A stretch of 64,000 bases of DNA from Bacteroidales bacterium (GTDB lineage: Bacteria; Bacteroidota; Bacteroidia; Bacteroidales; F082), in contig JAFTUF010000060.1 of assembly GCA_017466405.1 (NCBI GenBank), positions 25,243-89,242 of the forward strand, given 5' to 3'. Of this stretch, positions 7,476 to 16,641 are shown piece after piece (position 1 is the first letter of the stretch; each line of letters opens with the position of its first letter). Under the pieces are notes generated by a model. The model ran no database searches and was not told the DNA's origin. It was given only the letters and a program-made list of their open reading frames with translations. Both the position numbers and the translations under genes were made by a program.

Positions 7476-10052
7476 ATGAAAAAATTTTTACTGCTATTAT
7501 TTACTGCGATAGTATTATGTAACTTCGCTTATTCTCAAAGTTTTAATGTCATAGAACCAGAACTACAAGAAGTCTTGAATCAAGAGGGTGACGAGTTGAT
7601 TAAGGTCAATATCATTCTCAAAGATGAGATGGATGCTACTCAGCTGAAGTCGCTCTTAACGAACACAAACGACAAAAAAGAAAGACGCGATGTCGTTGTC
7701 AGAGAATTAAAGGCTTTCTCTGAGAAGTCACAAAACGACCTTATGAGTATTCTAAAGAGCGGGAACGGGAACGGGAGAGTTTCGGATATCAAATCGCATT
7801 GGTTGTCTAATAGTATCAACTGTCGTCTCTCAAAAGAGATGATTTATCTCGTGGCAGATCATAAAGACGTCGCTATCATTGGCCTCGACATCGACAAGAA
7901 ACTCGTCTGGAGCGAGAATCCTCAGAAAGTCGCAGCGACTAAAGGCATGACAGAGAATATCACTCATGTCAACGCTGATGATGTTTGGGCTGAAGGTTAT
8001 ACCGGTGAAGGCGTCGTTGTCGCTGTTTTAGATTCGGGTGTCAACTATAACCACGTCGATCTCGCCGACCATCTCTGGGACGGAGGTGCCGAGTTCCCTA
8101 ACCACGGATATAACTGCTACGACGGCAACAACGAGACCATGGACTATTATATGCACGGAACACACTGCGCTGGCACCATCTGCGGCGACGGCACTTCTGG
8201 AACAAAGACTGGTATAGCACCCGACGCTACTCTTATGATTGTCAAGATTCTCGACAACTGGGGCAACGGCAGCGCTAACAACATCGTCGATGGCATCGAG
8301 TTCGCCACCGAACATCAAGCCGATGTGATGAGTCTCTCCTTAGGCATAGCATCTGCTTCTATATCAGAGAAAGCCATGATGCGTCAGACCTGCGTCAACG
8401 CTCTCGAAGCAGGTATCATAGCTGCCGTCGCTGTCGGCAATGAAGGCAACCAGCAATATTATTTCCCTGTGCCTAACAACGTTAGAACTCCTGGTAGCTG
8501 TCCTCCACCATGGATTCATCCTGACCAACAGTCCAACAGCGGTGGTCTCTCTTGTGTGGTAGCAGTAGGAGCCGTCGATTATAACAACGCTTACGCTAAC
8601 TTCTCATCTATAGGACCTTCCACATGGCAAGGCACCTCGTACAACGACTATCATTTCGTAGGTAAGATCGGTCTCATCCGTCCTGACGTGGTGGCTCCTG
8701 GTGTAGGCATCACATCCCTCGACTACAGCACCACCGACGGTTTCATGACGTTGGACGGCACCTCACAGGCGACACCATGCGTTGCCGGCGTGATGTGTCT
8801 GCTGCTTGAAAAGAACCCTTATCTCACGCCGGCTGAAATAAGCATGGCATTAGAGACAACGAGCATAAGTCTCTCCGACACAAAGAGCAACCAATTCGGT
8901 TCGGGCTGCGTCGATGCACTCGCAGCGATAGAAAGTATCAACGAAGGCACGCCTTTCCCTGTAATCGACTTCGTATCATGTTCAACAGAATCGATGCCTG
9001 CTAACGAAGACGTCACAATAACAATAACATTACAAAACAACGGATACGTCGCTACGACAGGTAACACCAACGTCAATATCACCAGCAACGACCAATATAT
9101 CAACATCATCGACGGCAGTGCTTCTTATCCTGTGATGAACGTAGGTTCAACCGCCACAGGAACTTTCGTGATACGCGCCGACGAAAACACTCCTCATAAC
9201 AGAGACATAAACTTCAACCTCACAGCAAGTAATGGCGGCGATACATGGAACGCTACCTTTTCGATAAAAGTCATCAACAACTGCTCGAAACCTAACAACT
9301 TAGAGACAGAGACAATAGACGAAAATACCATAGAACTTACATGGAACACTTCATACACTGCAATTAGTTACAAAGTCTATAGAGACGATGAACTTATAGC
9401 AGAAGTAAGCGAGAACTCATATACCGACACAGGCTTAAATCCAGGAACAGAATATTGCTACACAGTGAGAAGCGTCTGCGAAATAGGAACGTCACAGGCA
9501 TCAGCAGAGTCATGCGCCACGACACTCGAAGCGATAATACCTTGCGAAGCTCCAAATAACATCACCGCCGATGTAAAACAAGATGCCGCCGACTTCGAGC
9601 ATCTCTTCAAGATAACACTCGAATGGGAGGCGGTGGAAGAAGCCGATTCATATAACATCTATCTCAACGAAGAAAAAATCGGTAATACTGATGAGACTTC
9701 TTTCGTCTTGGGTTATGATAATGAAGAGACTATCACTTTAACAATATCATCATCATGCGGAGAGCAAGAATCGTCACTATCTAACGACATCGTCTTGAAT
9801 CTTATCGACGACGCCATCATCGAAAATAACATCTCACTCGAGATACATCCTATTCCTGCCGACGATAAAATATTTATCACTTCAAGTGATGTTATCAAGC
9901 AGATAAGCATTTTCAATATAACTGGCGTAATGATTTACGAAAGCGAAGACAATACCGAAGAGATTGATATTTCAGGATTTAACAACGGAATTTATTTCAT
10001 CAAGATAAATACAGATAAAGGAAATATTACTAAGAAAGTTATTAAAGAATAA
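7476..10052 (+). CDS. Subtilisin-like serine peptidase (S8) with Fn3 domains and T9SS sorting domain
   Basis: Secreted endopeptidase. After a signal peptide (1-20, NFAYSQ) comes an I9-like propeptide region (about 25-150, with repeated DELIKVNIIL-type segments). The S8 domain follows with triad Asp186 (VLDSG), His230 (HGTHCAG) and Ser430 (GTSQATP). Downstream are a CARDB-like domain (about 500-600), two Fn3 domains each opening with a Cys-Pro or Cys-Glu pair, and a T9SS type A C-terminal domain (from IHPIPADDK). A short GNGNGR stretch (about residues 95-101) in the propeptide is encoded by a GGGAAC hexamer repeat. The next gene is a close paralogue, suggesting tandem duplication. Likely surface-exposed and involved in protein breakdown. 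Confidence 0.93.
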   Translation: MKKFLLLLFTAIVLCNFAYSQSFNVIEPELQEVLNQEGDELIKVNIILKDEMDATQLKSLLTNTNDKKERRDVVVRELKAFSEKSQNDLMSILKSGNGNGRVSDIKSHWLSNSINCRLSKEMIYLVADHKDVAIIGLDIDKKLVWSENPQKVAATKGMTENITHVNADDVWAEGYTGEGVVVAVLDSGVNYNHVDLADHLWDGGAEFPNHGYNCYDGNNETMDYYMHGTHCAGTICGDGTSGTKTGIAPDATLMIVKILDNWGNGSANNIVDGIEFATEHQADVMSLSLGIASASISEKAMMRQTCVNALEAGIIAAVAVGNEGNQQYYFPVPNNVRTPGSCPPPWIHPDQQSNSGGLSCVVAVGAVDYNNAYANFSSIGPSTWQGTSYNDYHFVGKIGLIRPDVVAPGVGITSLDYSTTDGFMTLDGTSQATPCVAGVMCLLLEKNPYLTPAEISMALETTSISLSDTKSNQFGSGCVDALAAIESINEGTPFPVIDFVSCSTESMPANEDVTITITLQNNGYVATTGNTNVNITSNDQYINIIDGSASYPVMNVGSTATGTFVIRADENTPHNRDINFNLTASNGGDTWNATFSIKVINNCSKPNNLETETIDENTIELTWNTSYTAISYKVYRDDELIAEVSENSYTDTGLNPGTEYCYTVRSVCEIGTSQASAESCATTLEAIIPCEAPNNITADVKQDAADFEHLFKITLEWEAVEEADSYNIYLNEEKIGNTDETSFVLGYDNEETITLTISSSCGEQESSLSNDIVLNLIDDAIIENNISLEIHPIPADDKIFITSSDVIKQISIFNITGVMIYESEDNTEEIDISGFNNGIYFIKINTDKGNITKKVIKE
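7758..7780 (+). repeat. In-frame GGGAAC hexamer repeat
   Basis: Short run of GGGAAC units inside the peptidase gene, coding Gly-Asn. It is the same hexamer as the long repeat near 27.6-27.8 kb. Confidence 0.65.
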
Positions 10053-10060
10053 AAATTAAA

Positions 10061-10136
10061 TCTGAGAATCTGAAAACTTAAAAACTTGAAAAAGATGTTA
10101 AGTAGCTCAGTTTTTCAGTTTCTCAGTTTTTCAAAT
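10061..10136. repeat. Inverted octamer array (TCTGAGAA / TTCTCAGT type)
   Basis: Plus-orientation units TCTGAGAA, TCTGAAAA, CTTAAAAA, CTTGAAAA are followed by reverse-orientation units GCTCAGTT, TTTCAGTT, TCTCAGTT, TTTCAAAT. The period is 8 throughout and the two halves can fold into a long hairpin between the tandem peptidase genes. Confidence 0.75.
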
Positions 10137-10150
10137 TTAAAGAAAAGGGA

Positions 10151-12400
10151 ATGAAGAAGAATTTATTAGTACTTGTGTTATTGACAATTGTCAATTTCGG
10201 TTTTGCTCAGTATCGTATCGAACCGGAATTGCTTGAAGTTATGAATGAGAAAAGCGACGAGATGATTAGAGTTAACATCATCATGAAGTCGCAGATTGAC
10301 ACTAATATCTTGAAAGACATCGCTTCGGAAGTCAGGGGCAGAGATGAGAGAAGAGAAGTCATCGTTAATGAGCTGATGCGTTTTGCGAACTCAGGTCAAG
10401 AAGCATTGATGGAAGTGCTTCAGGCAGAGACTAAGAGAGGTGATGTTACTAAAGTGAGACAACATTGGCTGGTGAACGCTATCAACTGCGAGGCAAGTCG
10501 CGATGTCATTTATGAGATATCGCAGCGTCATGACGTAGCAACTATCGCATACGACAAAGACGAGTTCTTGTTGTGGGACGAGAAGATGGAAAAAGTCGAA
10601 GCTTCTAAAGGTCTGACACAGAACATCACACATATCAATGCTGATGATGTCTGGGATTTAGGTTTTACGGGTGAAGGCATTCTCGTTGGTCTCATCGATA
10701 CTGGAGTCAACATCAACCACGTTGACTTGGTTAACAATCTGTGGGACGGTGGCGAAGAATATCCAAATCATGGATACAACACCTACGAGAACAACCACGA
10801 TGTTGAAGATGGATTCGGTCATGGCACACACTGCGCCGGCACCATCTGCGGCGACGGTTCTTCTGGAACGCAGACAGGCATAGCTCCTAATGCAAAGATA
10901 ATATGCGTCAAGGTGATGGATAATGCCGGTTATGGCAGCGCAAGTAGTATCAGCGCCGGTATGGAGTTCGCTATCGAACACGGCGCCGACGTCTTAAGCA
11001 TGTCGTTGGGAATACCTAACGCTTCTGCATCTGTAAAAGAGATGCTGCGTGCTGCATGCGACAACACCTTACAGATAGGAATAGCAGCAGCTGTGGCAGC
11101 AGGTAACGAAGGTATGCTTAACATCTCATTTCCTGTGCCTAACAACCTCAGAGTACCAGGCGGCTGCCCTCCACCATGGATTCACCCCGACCAAGAGATA
11201 AACAGCGGAGGCACATCGTGCAGCATCACTGTAGGCGCCGTCGATTATCAAAATCAGAGAGCCGCCTTCTCGTCAATGGGACCTTACACATGGGAAAACA
11301 CCTCATACAACGACTATCCTTACGACCCAGAGATAGGTCTCATCCGTCCTGACATAGTAGCTCCCGGCGTAGGAATAATATCTGCCGACCCTTATAGCAA
11401 CAGCGGTCTTGTCACGATGGACGGCACCTCACAAGCAGCACCTTGCGTGGCTGGCGTGATGTGTCTCATGTTAGAGAAAAACCCCGAGCTCACCCCTGAA
11501 GAGATTTGCTACATCTTGGAAAACACGGCAGTAAAACTCACCGAAAATAAAGACAACTACACCGGCTCAGGATGTATCGACGCCTTGGCAGCGATAAATA
11601 ATATCGAAGGCGGAGATGTGGTGATTCCTTGCAACGCTCCCACCTCAGTAACAGCAACAACAATAGACGAATATTCCATCAGCATCAGCTGGGATGCAAA
11701 CGACAACGCAAAGAGTTATAACGTCTATCGTAACGAGAATCTCATCAACAACACAGAGGAAACTTCTTTCATCGACACTGACTTAAACCCTGACACAGAA
11801 TATTGCTACACAGTGACAAGCGTCTGCGAAGACGGCGAGTCGGAACATTCGGAACAATCGTGTGCTACAACAAACGAATTGATAATTCCTTGTAACGCTC
11901 CTACCAACTTAGTCGCTCTCGTTGAAGAAGACCTCGCCGACTTCGATTTCAAATTCAGAGTCACGCTCAGCTGGGACGCAGTAGATAATGCAGTGTCGTA
12001 TTCAATTTTTATGAATAACGAATTGGTAGAAGAGACGACTACACCTTTATATATATACGGAACCGATGTGGAAGAAACAGTGACTTTCGCTGTGATGACA
12101 AACTGCGAGACTAATGAATCGGAGATGTCGGAGACTTTAGATGTGGAAATCGTATATCAAAGCATAAAAGAATACGAGAAGAGATTCGACTTCTACCCTA
12201 ATCCTATCGAAGATTATCTTCACATAGTGACAAACGAGAATATCAACAAGATAGAGGTATATAACGTTATAGGAGTGATGGTTCTCATGAACGACGCTAC
12301 ATCTGACAAAATAAATCTTAGCGCACTTAACAGCGGAGTTTATTTCATAAAGATTAAAACCGACAAAGGAACAGTCGTAAAGAGCGTCTTGAAATCGTGA
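10151..12400 (+). CDS. Subtilisin-like serine peptidase (S8), paralogue of the preceding gene, T9SS-sorted
   Basis: Same plan as its upstream neighbour but 749 residues and without the CARDB-like segment. It has a signal peptide (1-20, NFGFAQ), a propeptide (about 22-150), an S8 domain with Asp183 (LIDTG), His227 (HGTHCAG) and Ser427 (GTSQAAP), two Fn3 domains (about 495-580 and 585-665, each introduced by IPCNAPT) and a T9SS type A domain (from FYPNPIEDY). The shared segments, for example NITHINADDVW, SFPVPNN and CPPPWIHPDQ, show tandem duplication followed by divergence. The 98-bp gap holds the octamer hairpin, so separate expression is possible. Substrate specificity is unknown. Confidence 0.93.
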   Translation: MKKNLLVLVLLTIVNFGFAQYRIEPELLEVMNEKSDEMIRVNIIMKSQIDTNILKDIASEVRGRDERREVIVNELMRFANSGQEALMEVLQAETKRGDVTKVRQHWLVNAINCEASRDVIYEISQRHDVATIAYDKDEFLLWDEKMEKVEASKGLTQNITHINADDVWDLGFTGEGILVGLIDTGVNINHVDLVNNLWDGGEEYPNHGYNTYENNHDVEDGFGHGTHCAGTICGDGSSGTQTGIAPNAKIICVKVMDNAGYGSASSISAGMEFAIEHGADVLSMSLGIPNASASVKEMLRAACDNTLQIGIAAAVAAGNEGMLNISFPVPNNLRVPGGCPPPWIHPDQEINSGGTSCSITVGAVDYQNQRAAFSSMGPYTWENTSYNDYPYDPEIGLIRPDIVAPGVGIISADPYSNSGLVTMDGTSQAAPCVAGVMCLMLEKNPELTPEEICYILENTAVKLTENKDNYTGSGCIDALAAINNIEGGDVVIPCNAPTSVTATTIDEYSISISWDANDNAKSYNVYRNENLINNTEETSFIDTDLNPDTEYCYTVTSVCEDGESEHSEQSCATTNELIIPCNAPTNLVALVEEDLADFDFKFRVTLSWDAVDNAVSYSIFMNNELVEETTTPLYIYGTDVEETVTFAVMTNCETNESEMSETLDVEIVYQSIKEYEKRFDFYPNPIEDYLHIVTNENINKIEVYNVIGVMVLMNDATSDKINLSALNSGVYFIKIKTDKGTVVKSVLKS

Positions 12401-12486
12401 TTATAATCTATAAGTTTAGAAATTTCTAATCATATTATCTGTTCAAACACATTAGTTCGAACTGAAGCATGTCCTAATTATTTTAC

Positions 12487-12494
12487 TATTTTTG
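12487..12494 (+). promoter_or_regulatory. Possible -7 element immediately before pth
   Basis: TATTTTTG ends 4 nt before the pth ATG, which would put the transcript start at or near the start codon (leaderless or nearly so). No TTG is seen at the expected -33 distance. Confidence 0.35.
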
Positions 12495-12498
12495 CAAT

Positions 12499-13062
12499 AT
12501 GAAATATTTAATAGCTTGTCTCGGAAACATAGGTGTCGAATATGATAACACACGACACAATATCGGATTCAAAGTAGCCGATTATCTTAATGAAGATTTA
12601 AAAGGAACCTTTACCACTGGACGACTCGCTCAGGTGTCGGAGCTGCGTTATAAAGGCAGGACTATGGTTGTCATCAAACCTACGACTTATATGAATCTCA
12701 GTGGCAAGGCTGTTAAATATTGGATGCAGCAGGAAAAGATTCCTATCGAAAATGTTTTGGTCGTTTTGGATGAGATAGCGCTTCCACTTGGCACTCTGCG
12801 TATGAGAAAGAAAGGCAGCGACGCCGGTCATAACGGACTCGCCAACATCATAGAAAGTCTCGGAACAAACGTCTTTCCAAGGCTGCGTTTCGGTATCGGT
12901 GACGACTTCCCGAAAGGAAAACAGATTGATTTCGTACTCGGAAAATGGAAGCCATCAGAATTAGACATCATAAATCCAAGATTAGATGTCGCGGCAAGTT
13001 TCATAAAAAGTTTCGTTACGCAAGGTGTCGATCTTACGATGAATCAATTTAATAACAAATAA
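12499..13062 (+). CDS. pth: Peptidyl-tRNA hydrolase
   Basis: Releases tRNA from peptidyl-tRNA that has dropped off ribosomes, so that the tRNA can be reused. The family signature is clear: LIACLGNIGVEYDNTRHNIG at the N-terminus with catalytic His20, the tRNA-binding loop KPTTYMNLSG, and KGSDAGHNGL. The usual start motif LxxGLGNPG is here ACLGNIG, a mild deviation that keeps the key Asn10. Length of 187 is normal. The gene stands alone, and its stop codon forms part of a terminator hairpin shared with the convergent thpR gene. Confidence 0.97.
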   Translation: MKYLIACLGNIGVEYDNTRHNIGFKVADYLNEDLKGTFTTGRLAQVSELRYKGRTMVVIKPTTYMNLSGKAVKYWMQQEKIPIENVLVVLDEIALPLGTLRMRKKGSDAGHNGLANIIESLGTNVFPRLRFGIGDDFPKGKQIDFVLGKWKPSELDIINPRLDVAASFIKSFVTQGVDLTMNQFNNK

Positions 13063-13085
13063 GACGTTGAGGTTTTCAACGTCTT
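13061..13085. terminator. Compact hairpin overlapping both stop codons of pth and thpR
   Basis: AAGACGTTGA (13061-13070) and TCAACGTCTT (13076-13085) form a perfect 10-bp stem. The left end includes two bases of the pth stop codon, and the right end includes two bases of the thpR stop codon. The T-runs are weak. Confidence 0.7.
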
Positions 13086-13647
13086 AAATTTTATACACCT
13101 TAAGAGCTTTATATACTGCGCCTTCTGGACGTAAGAAACTCTGGAATAATATTATCTCGTTCACCTCTTGTTTGATGTAGGTCTTCTGTTCTATGCCAGC
13201 GACGACTTTCTGAAAATATTGTTTCTCACAGAGGTCCTTGATACGTCCGAGTGTGATATGAGGAACGAAGTTTTGTCTGTCGCGCATAAATCCGAGTTTA
13301 TCGAATGTGGCGAGAGTATCTTCTTCCAAGTCATAAAGTTCTTGCGGAGTGTCGTTCATCCCAAGCCAGATGACACGTGGTGCATAACGGCTGCCGAAGA
13401 TTCCGGTCCTGTTGAAATCCATGGTGAAGCTCTTATGATTTTTCAGCATCTCACCCACTGCTTCTATCATGCCTGGTATTTCGTGGGAATGAGTGTCGCC
13501 GATAAATTTAAGAGTCAGGTGGATATTATTAGGCTTCACCCAGTTGATACGCTGCTCATGAGCCAGCTGACGTTTTAATCCGTCGAGCAGAGGCACGAAA
13601 CCGTTATCGACAGTCTTTATCGGTATTGCAAGAAACAATCTTTTCAT
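13084..13647 (-). CDS. thpR: RNA 2',3'-cyclic phosphodiesterase (2H / LigT family)
   Basis: Member of the 2H phosphoesterase family, which opens 2',3'-cyclic phosphates on RNA ends (and can ligate 2'-5' in vitro). The two HxTx motifs that define the active site are present: HLTL (His43) and HITLGR in the C-terminal half. The N-terminus MKRLFLAIPI is typical of the family and the length of 187 is normal. It is convergent with pth. Upstream lie a long inverted repeat and then sdaA on the same strand. Its physiological role is generally unclear in bacteria. Confidence 0.94.
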   Translation of the reverse strand: MKRLFLAIPIKTVDNGFVPLLDGLKRQLAHEQRINWVKPNNIHLTLKFIGDTHSHEIPGMIEAVGEMLKNHKSFTMDFNRTGIFGSRYAPRVIWLGMNDTPQELYDLEEDTLATFDKLGFMRDRQNFVPHITLGRIKDLCEKQYFQKVVAGIEQKTYIKQEVNEIILFQSFLRPEGAVYKALKVYKI

Positions 13648-13675
13648 AATTACTTTTCAACTCTCTCAATTAAAG

Positions 13676-13724
13676 AGAGACGCATCAATGTGTATTTATT
13701 TGCACAAAACATTGATACGTCTCT
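13676..13724. repeat. Dispersed long inverted repeat, copy 3
   Basis: AGAGACGCATCAATG (13676-13690) pairs with CATTGATACGTCTCT (13710-13724), with one G-T type mismatch, around a 19-nt loop. It lies between thpR and sdaA. Confidence 0.8.
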
Positions 13725-13731
13725 ACAATTA

Positions 13732-14943
13732 TCAATAATCCATTTGTTCATATTCGCTGGCGAGTCCTCCTGTTGAAGTCTCTCTATATAGCAGAGGCAT
13801 GTCGTGACCTGTTCTTTTCATTGTATCGACCACTTTGTCGTACGACACTCTATGAGTTCCGTCGGTGAAGGTAGCGAAGATATTGGCGTCCATAGCGCGT
13901 GCTGCGGCGAAGGCGTTGCGTTCTATACAAGGTATCTGCACGAGGCCGCATACCGGGTCGCATGTCATTCCGAGGTGATGTTCGAGAGCCATCTCTGCTG
14001 CATATTCTATCTGAGCGCAGCTGCCACCGAAGAGCTGACATACCGCTGCCGCTGCCATAGCACAGGCGACACCTACTTCACCTTGACAACCCACCTCTGC
14101 TCCGGAGATGGAAGCGTTGGTCTTGGCGATGTTACCTACGAGGGCTGCCGTCGCCAAGGCTTTAAGTATTCGTGCCTTAGAGAAATCGTAAGCCTTGGCT
14201 CCATGATAGAGCACCGCTGGCAAAACGCCGCTCGAGCCGCATGTAGGTGCTGTCACTATCAAACCGCCGGAAGCGTTCTCCTCACTGACAGCGAGAGCAT
14301 ACGAGAACACCAAGCCACGACTCTTCAATGTATATTGAAATCCATGTGCTTTGATATGATATGTTGCTGCTTTACGAGGTAAGTTGAGAGGTCCTGGAAG
14401 ACGTCCTTCTGTCTGGATGCCGCGTTCCACCGCAGCTTGCATGGTATCCCATACCTGCTCGAGATAATCCATGAGATAAGGGTCATTCTCCGAATCTTGT
14501 ACATACTCCCAATAGGTCTTGCCTGAGTCTTCACACCAGTTGAGGATGTCGGTCATTTTGGTAATCGGATAAATATCAGGAAGCACAGCAGGCTTGCCTT
14601 CTTCTTCGAGAGCTCCGCCGCCCACACTATAAACCGTCCATTCCTCGGTGAGCACGTCATTAGCATCGAATGATTTAAATGTCATGCCATTAGGATGATA
14701 CGGCAAGAAAATGTCTGGTTGCCAAGTAATAGTGACAGGAGCTTTTTTCTCTAACACATCTAAGATGGCTTTGTCTGTCAAGTGACCTTTTCCGGTGGCA
14801 GCGAGGCTTCCATACAAAACGACTTCAAAACGAACCGCTTCATCATGACGAGCCAAAAATTGTTCTGAGGCAAATCGCGGAGCCATGGTATGGCTGCTTG
14901 AAGGACCATGACCGATGCGATACAATTCTTTTATAGTCTTCAT
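13732..14943 (-). CDS. sdaA: L-serine ammonia-lyase, single-chain iron-sulfur type
   Basis: Converts L-serine to pyruvate and ammonia using a [4Fe-4S] cluster. The N-terminal beta region begins with [17 protein letters not shown], the hallmark of the family. The alpha region carries [12 protein letters not shown] and [12 protein letters not shown], whose cysteines are the expected cluster ligands, and [10 protein letters not shown]. At 403 residues it is somewhat shorter than many single-chain SdaA proteins (about 450), and the spacer between the regions is brief. It fits amino-acid fermentation, in line with the many peptidases nearby. A possible -7 element lies upstream at 14978-14985. Confidence 0.96.
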   Translation of the reverse strand: MKTIKELYRIGHGPSSSHTMAPRFASEQFLARHDEAVRFEVVLYGSLAATGKGHLTDKAILDVLEKKAPVTITWQPDIFLPYHPNGMTFKSFDANDVLTEEWTVYSVGGGALEEEGKPAVLPDIYPITKMTDILNWCEDSGKTYWEYVQDSENDPYLMDYLEQVWDTMQAAVERGIQTEGRLPGPLNLPRKAATYHIKAHGFQYTLKSRGLVFSYALAVSEENASGGLIVTAPTCGSSGVLPAVLYHGAKAYDFSKARILKALATAALVGNIAKTNASISGAEVGCQGEVGVACAMAAAAVCQLFGGSCAQIEYAAEMALEHHLGMTCDPVCGLVQIPCIERNAFAAARAMDANIFATFTDGTHRVSYDKVVDTMKRTGHDMPLLYRETSTGGLASEYEQMDY

Positions 14944-14977
14944 CTTAGTAAAAATATTTAGTTGTTTTTTTAGATTA

Positions 14978-14985
14978 CAAATTTA
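14978..14985 (-). promoter_or_regulatory. Possible -7 element upstream of sdaA
   Basis: TAAATTTG on the minus strand, 35 nt before the sdaA start. No TTG is seen at the usual -33 distance. Confidence 0.4.
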
Positions 14986-15039
14986 AGAAAATTAAAAATT
15001 CTATGGCAGGAAAAATTGCAACGATTTTAAATAGAAACA

Positions 15040-15058
15040 GGACGTATGCAATACGTCC
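15040..15058. repeat. Short dispersed palindrome, copy 1
   Basis: GGACGTAT-GCA-ATACGTCC, a perfect 8-bp stem between the OstA-like gene and sdaA. Confidence 0.75.
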
Positions 15059-15067
15059 CCACAATTC

Positions 15068-16561
15068 CTAATCGAAATCTTGTCTCTGTGGTTTCTCATC
15101 TTCTTTCCAAAAGAATCCTTTCAGATATTCTTGATTGTCTTTCAACTGTTCTTCAGGATATAAGGTCTCTTTTATGTTATTAAAATATCTTATGTCGGAA
15201 ATCTGTTTATCTTTCATCTTGATAATCATCACTGCCGACTGCGAGAAGTTCACTCCTATCAGGCTACCGTCGTCGTCGCGCAGCCAATAAATAGTCTCAG
15301 CATTTCCTTCATTGAAAAGATGGTCAATCTCGTTGCCATCGAAATAGGCTGTCACCTGTTTTCCTTTCACCTGATTAAAACCTTTTATCGTATCTTGCTG
15401 TATGATAAAAGCATTAGGATACATCAGCATGCTATCGATAGCCTGATCTCTCACCGCGATATTGATGGAGTCGGCAGTCATCTGCGTATCTTCCGCCCAT
15501 ATTATCGGCTCCCTCCTCATATAAACGACAGAGTCGGCGACAGCATAATGCAATGAATCGCACTTGCCTTGTATGTCGTTTCTAAAAAACCTCACATTAT
15601 AGAAAGCCTTGATACGCTGGACGTCGTTTGTCAAAGTGTCGAAATAAACATAAACGGTGTCGGCTGTAGCGAAGAGTGTATCAATCTCCTCGTAGTAATA
15701 AGCTCGCAGATTGTCGGTCATCATGCACTTACCGAGGTCTCTCCACATCTCTGCAAACTCTCCTTTCATAATGGCTTTGTTCGTAGTGTCTTCTAAAACG
15801 ACATCACTCAGAGCCTTTGCATAACCTGTCTTCTTGTTGTAATACATAGTGTCGGCAATCATCAGCTGCTCCTTGTTACGCAAAGTAGCTCTCTTGTCGA
15901 GATACGCCAACTCACTCTCTGTATTATACCAGCCATAATTACCAAACAAGGTATTCTCCTTATTGTATATGGTCGTCGGTCCATAGAAATACATCATCTC
16001 GTTGTCGGTGTCATAAACCAAGGTGTCGGAAACGATTTTATAGTCTGGCATGGTTCCCACTACGTCTTTCCTGAAATAAACCACTTTTATGTCGTCGCGA
16101 TAATAGCCTTTCTTACTGACAAGCTTCTTGTCGTTACGCGTTATCGTTCCTTTGTTGGGATAAGTGGCGAGATGCTTCACCCTGTCGTAAGTCATATATT
16201 CTGTCCTAAGAACTGTGGAATCGTCTTTAAGAATCACGTCATGAAAGAGCTCTGCAAACTTAGTGTCGCCATTATATTTCAACAGCTTACTATAAATATC
16301 AGTGCTGTCATTGACTTTAATATGAACATTACCAAAACCGTCGAAGAATTTTGTCTTCTCGTTATAATAAGCGCTGTCGCTATAGAAATATGTAGAGTCC
16401 TGACGCATCACCACATTACCGATGAGACGCTGCACGTTCTTACCAAGACGCTCGTCGTAGTCGGCCTTGTCGGCGTTCAAGATATGAATCGTCGTCTTTC
16501 CTTTCTGCGCAGAGACATTGCCAACAATAAATATCAATAATATTAAAATATAATTCCTCAT
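15068..16561 (-). CDS. OstA-like protein (LptA/OstA N-terminal domain repeats), envelope LPS transport
   Basis: Periplasmic beta-jellyroll protein of the OstA-like family found in Bacteroidota. It probably forms or extends the lipopolysaccharide bridge to LptD. A signal peptide (1-18, NVSAQ) is followed by recurring LptA-like strands such as IGNVVMRQDS, GFGNVHIKVND, LFHDVILKDDS, ALSDVVLED and AFYNVRFF, each a short turn followed by a V-V strand, over about residues 30-450. Length of 497 fits the Bacteroidota family and is far longer than E. coli LptA. It follows the MCE and amidase genes on the same strand and sits 2.1 kb from divergent LptD, which supports the LPS role. The intergenic gap to the MCE gene contains a long inverted repeat. 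Confidence 0.86.
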   Translation of the reverse strand: MRNYILILLIFIVGNVSAQKGKTTIHILNADKADYDERLGKNVQRLIGNVVMRQDSTYFYSDSAYYNEKTKFFDGFGNVHIKVNDSTDIYSKLLKYNGDTKFAELFHDVILKDDSTVLRTEYMTYDRVKHLATYPNKGTITRNDKKLVSKKGYYRDDIKVVYFRKDVVGTMPDYKIVSDTLVYDTDNEMMYFYGPTTIYNKENTLFGNYGWYNTESELAYLDKRATLRNKEQLMIADTMYYNKKTGYAKALSDVVLEDTTNKAIMKGEFAEMWRDLGKCMMTDNLRAYYYEEIDTLFATADTVYVYFDTLTNDVQRIKAFYNVRFFRNDIQGKCDSLHYAVADSVVYMRREPIIWAEDTQMTADSINIAVRDQAIDSMLMYPNAFIIQQDTIKGFNQVKGKQVTAYFDGNEIDHLFNEGNAETIYWLRDDDGSLIGVNFSQSAVMIIKMKDKQISDIRYFNNIKETLYPEEQLKDNQEYLKGFFWKEDEKPQRQDFD

Positions 16562-16581
16562 TCCTAATCGTTAATTTTTTT

Positions 16582-16636
16582 GAGACACTGCAATTACATA
16601 TTGTTTATTTTCATAGGTGTAATTGATACGTCTCTA
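16582..16636. repeat. Dispersed long inverted repeat, copy 4
   Basis: The left arm GAGACACTGCAATTACA and the right arm TGTAATTGATACGTCTC pair imperfectly, and the inner TGTAATTG is exact. It lies between the MCE and OstA-like genes of the same strand. Confidence 0.75.
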
Positions 16637-16641
16637 CGATT

